Below, piece after piece: positions 4,877 to 6,977 of a stretch of 6,977 bases of DNA (within the stretch, counting starts at the first letter, position 1; every line of letters starts with the position of its first letter). The stretch lies in assembly GCA_009775605.1 (NCBI GenBank), contig VSPV01000128.1, forward strand, positions 1 through 6,977, written 5' to 3'. The stretch comes from Paramuribaculum sp. (GTDB lineage Bacteria; Bacteroidota; Bacteroidia; Bacteroidales; Muribaculaceae). The notes under the pieces were generated by a model, which worked only from the letters and a program-made list of their open reading frames with translations, was not told the origin of the DNA and ran no database searches. A program made the position numbers and the translations under genes.

Positions 4877-6772
4877 TCATTTCGCTTTGGGCCACACTTT
4901 GATGCGGCGGTCGGAGGCGAATTTCTCTATCGGGCCTACGGTGGTTGAGGCTCCGCGGCTGTTTCCGAAATAATCTTTGTCGACTGAATAGGGGCTGCCG
5001 TCGGGGTTTTCAAACGGAATACCTGAGAGCTGTGCCGTGCCGAGTCGTCCCGCATCGACTTTCTTGCCTTTGAAGGACGTAACTCCTTTGAACCCTACAG
5101 AAGTGTTGATATACACTTCTCCGTCAGGCGTCTCTTCAACCGTTAGCTTAGGATTTATGGTTTCATACACCGGGCCGTTGTTTTTGTCGGTCATCGGGGC
5201 GGCGCCGTTAAAAAACAGATTGTCCTCGGCGACGATAGGACGTTTCGAAGCGTCGAATACAACCGTTCCGTATTTCAGTTCGGGATTGCTGCCTCCTATG
5301 AAGATGTTGTTCAGCAGTCGGTGGTCGCCTTCGGTTATAGTGCAGATGCCTTTCACCTCCGTGGAATGGTTGAGATGATAGGGTGTATACCGCTGGTCGT
5401 CGAGGCGGTTTATGTAGCCTGAGAAAAGATTGTTGGCATAGACGCCGCCGTCAGTGTTTTCCTGCAGAGAGAATTCCGACAGCATGATGTTGTTGTCGAC
5501 CTTGTACGGCCCGTGTGACACCTCGATAAAGAGGTCGTAGATGAGGTTGTCGTACAGCAGATTCGACGACACGCGGGTGCCTTGCGTCATCCAGTCGAGC
5601 CAGATGCCGTAATGGCCGTTGTGGTGTATGCGATTGTCGTGGATGTAGGTGTCGATGGCTCCATGCAGTTTTATGCCTGCCATTTCGGCGCCTCCGAATT
5701 GCTGTTTCACCAGAATATTGTATATGTGGTTACCGTAGATTTCGCTGAACACCGCTCCCATGCTGCCGCATATTCCGGTCTGCTCGCAATCGGAAATGGT
5801 GTTGTTGCGCACTATGTGCGAGCCTATGTTGTCTTTGCTCCATCCGCGGCGGAGCACGTTGAAGATCACCTCGATATAGTGGGCTGTGCCGTCAAGGCGC
5901 TTGTCGAAGCAGTCGAGATTGTGACCGCTGCTCCGTTCCTTGCCCAGTGTTATGCCGTTGGCGCGTGAGTTTTTAATCACATTGTCCTCGATAATCCAGC
6001 CCTTGCACCAGTTGGTGGCCACCATGCCCACCTGCTCGGCCGTCGGCGCCGCCCACTGCGTTGCCGCCTGGCTTATGTGGAATCCGCGGATGGTGATGTA
6101 ATTCAGTCCCTGGCGGGTAGGGTAGAAGCATGTGGGCCTCACGGCAACCTCCACCATTTCCTTTTCCGGATTCCTGTCGCCGAAATTTGCATAGATAGTT
6201 GTGCTTTCCGGGCCTACTTCGGCAAACCATACGGCGGTTGTGCCCTGCGGGTCGCGGATGGTGCGGATCGTGTCGGGATGCATCACTTTGTCGAGGCTGT
6301 AGGCCTCGTAAAGAGAGACGTCGTTCAGATACACGTCGGCCGTATGATGTATCTTGTCCGACCACAGCCAGTCGCCGTAAAGCCGGTCGTTGAAAGGGTT
6401 GTAGCTGCCGAAAAACGAATTCGGCAACACCACGTTCCATACTCCCTTGGCATTCTTCACCTTTTTCCACCCCGTTACTATCTCCGAACCCTTTATCTCG
6501 GCTTTCTCCCCGGGGGCGGCGCGGTAGAGAATGCGCTTGCCTTCGCGTTCGCCTCCGCTGAGCGGATTCACCCATTCGCGATACGTGCCTTCATGAACGG
6601 TCACCGTATCGCCCGGAAGCGCTATCTGTGCGGCGTGGTTGATTGTTCGCAGCGGAGCTGCCATGCTGCCGTCGGCGGCATCGTTGCCGTTGACCGACAC
6701 GTGATATTCACGGGCCATACATGCGTTGCTCCACATAAACAGAATTGAAACGAAGATGAAAATATTTCTCAT
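4877..6772 (-). CDS. Secreted right-handed beta-helix protein, probable GH141 glycoside hydrolase
   Basis: A 631-residue protein. Residues 1-20 are a signal peptide ending in NACMA, so it is exported to the periplasm or surface. The N-terminal segment EYHVSVNGNDAADGSMAAPLRTI (22-44), then PGDTVTVHEGTYREWV (53-68), is the typical entry of pectate-lyase-like beta-helices. From about 222 to 520 there are repeated coil units with asparagine ladders: IIEDNVI (260-266), HIVRNNTI (319-326), EIYGNHI (344-350), YIHDNRI (376-382), KVDNNIM (424-430), LLNNIF (486-491) and AEDNLF (515-520). WLDWMTQGTRVSSNLLYDN and the acid-rich IGSHIVRNN region resemble GH141, a family with alpha-L-fucosidase and xylanase members. 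The GH141 call is from memory of the family; the fold is clear. The chosen start (6772) places the signal peptide at the terminus; the frame stays open upstream to 6967 but that part looks noncoding. The neighbouring GH92 stub fits a host- or plant-glycan degradation operon. Confidence 0.85.
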   Translation of the reverse strand: MRNIFIFVSILFMWSNACMAREYHVSVNGNDAADGSMAAPLRTINHAAQIALPGDTVTVHEGTYREWVNPLSGGEREGKRILYRAAPGEKAEIKGSEIVTGWKKVKNAKGVWNVVLPNSFFGSYNPFNDRLYGDWLWSDKIHHTADVYLNDVSLYEAYSLDKVMHPDTIRTIRDPQGTTAVWFAEVGPESTTIYANFGDRNPEKEMVEVAVRPTCFYPTRQGLNYITIRGFHISQAATQWAAPTAEQVGMVATNWCKGWIIEDNVIKNSRANGITLGKERSSGHNLDCFDKRLDGTAHYIEVIFNVLRRGWSKDNIGSHIVRNNTISDCEQTGICGSMGAVFSEIYGNHIYNILVKQQFGGAEMAGIKLHGAIDTYIHDNRIHHNGHYGIWLDWMTQGTRVSSNLLYDNLIYDLFIEVSHGPYKVDNNIMLSEFSLQENTDGGVYANNLFSGYINRLDDQRYTPYHLNHSTEVKGICTITEGDHRLLNNIFIGGSNPELKYGTVVFDASKRPIVAEDNLFFNGAAPMTDKNNGPVYETINPKLTVEETPDGEVYINTSVGFKGVTSFKGKKVDAGRLGTAQLSGIPFENPDGSPYSVDKDYFGNSRGASTTVGPIEKFASDRRIKVWPKAK

Positions 6773-6811
6773 GGCTTTCCTGTAATTAATTAATCCGTTT
6801 TTTGTGATACA

Positions 6812-6882
6812 CAAATTTATACTTTTTTCGCCTCGGATAGCCCGATGCGTAAAATAGTGCATTTCAAACGTAAAATCCTGCA
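6812..6882 (-). promoter_or_regulatory. Promoter of the beta-helix gene with upstream direct repeats
   Basis: On the minus strand TAAATTTG (plus positions 6812-6819) matches TAnnTTTG and lies 40 bases before the start codon. No TTG is present in the -33 position. Upstream of it two copies of CGTAAAATNNTGCA (plus strand 6848-6861 and 6869-6882, 12 of 14 bases identical) recur with a 21-base period, two helical turns. Direct repeats at this spacing next to a promoter lacking a -33 element suit an AraC-type activator, such as the hybrid two-component regulators common in Bacteroides glycan loci. The regulator itself is not in the window. Confidence 0.5.
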
Positions 6883-6977
6883 ACTTAGCCCGGCCCGAGC
6901 ACCTCCCTGTCAGCCTCTGATTCCTGCTGATTTTCGGCAACTTCACCTTACATTTCAGCGAAGGCACCCTCCAAGGC

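Noticed and set aside
5582..6748. Several open frames opposite or out of frame to the beta-helix gene
   Set aside because: They are shadows of a GC-rich true coding region with a clear signal peptide and beta-helix repeats in the chosen frame.
6773..6967. N-terminal extension giving a 696-residue version of the beta-helix protein
   Set aside because: It would bury the signal peptide 65 residues inside and would be translated through a TAnnTTTG promoter; the start at 6772 is much better.

Overview
The window reads as Bacteroidales chromosome, plausibly a Muribaculaceae-type gut bacterium. Supporting signs are several promoters matching the Bacteroidetes -7 element TAnnTTTG with a TTG 20 bases upstream, tRNA genes without an encoded CCA, weak or absent Shine-Dalgarno sites, and secreted glycan-degrading enzymes of GH92 and apparently GH141 type. 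The species assignment is inference.

Layout. Positions 1-113 hold the 3' end of a tRNA-Asp(GUC) gene and its rho-independent terminator. Positions 114-676 have no convincing protein gene. They contain a second terminator-like hairpin, a GC-rich element with nested long inverted repeats (369-501, candidate structured RNA) and a further hairpin (604-635). A good promoter then drives a LacX-type aldose 1-epimerase (750-1631). It converges on a solitary RelE/HigB (Gp49-like) toxin-type gene on the minus strand (1641-2069).

Next comes tRNA-Ser(CGA) at 2137-2223 with its promoter and terminator. It is followed by a diverged tandem copy of the tRNA 3' end plus terminator, and that copy is split in its T-loop by a 36-base insert. 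Downstream lies a tightly overlapping three-gene unit on the plus strand: XRE regulator, ImmA/IrrE-type metalloprotease and PIN-like protein (2509-4068), followed after 20 bases by a YjaB-like GNAT acetyltransferase (4089-4514). An inverted repeat overlaps the promoter of this unit and could be its operator. The likely logic is repressor plus HExxH protease controlling a PIN-like effector, next to a tRNA that looks like a former integration site.

The right part is a minus-strand glycan-degradation pair: a secreted beta-helix protein, probably GH141 (4877-6772), and directly downstream the N-terminal stub of a GH92 alpha-mannosidase (4566-4856). The stub is cut off after about 91 family residues, close to the GNAT gene. 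Two direct repeats with a 21-base period sit just upstream of the beta-helix gene's promoter and may bind an activator. The loss of the rest of GH92 suggests that the 2.2-4.6 kb block arrived by, or was bounded by, a recombination event.
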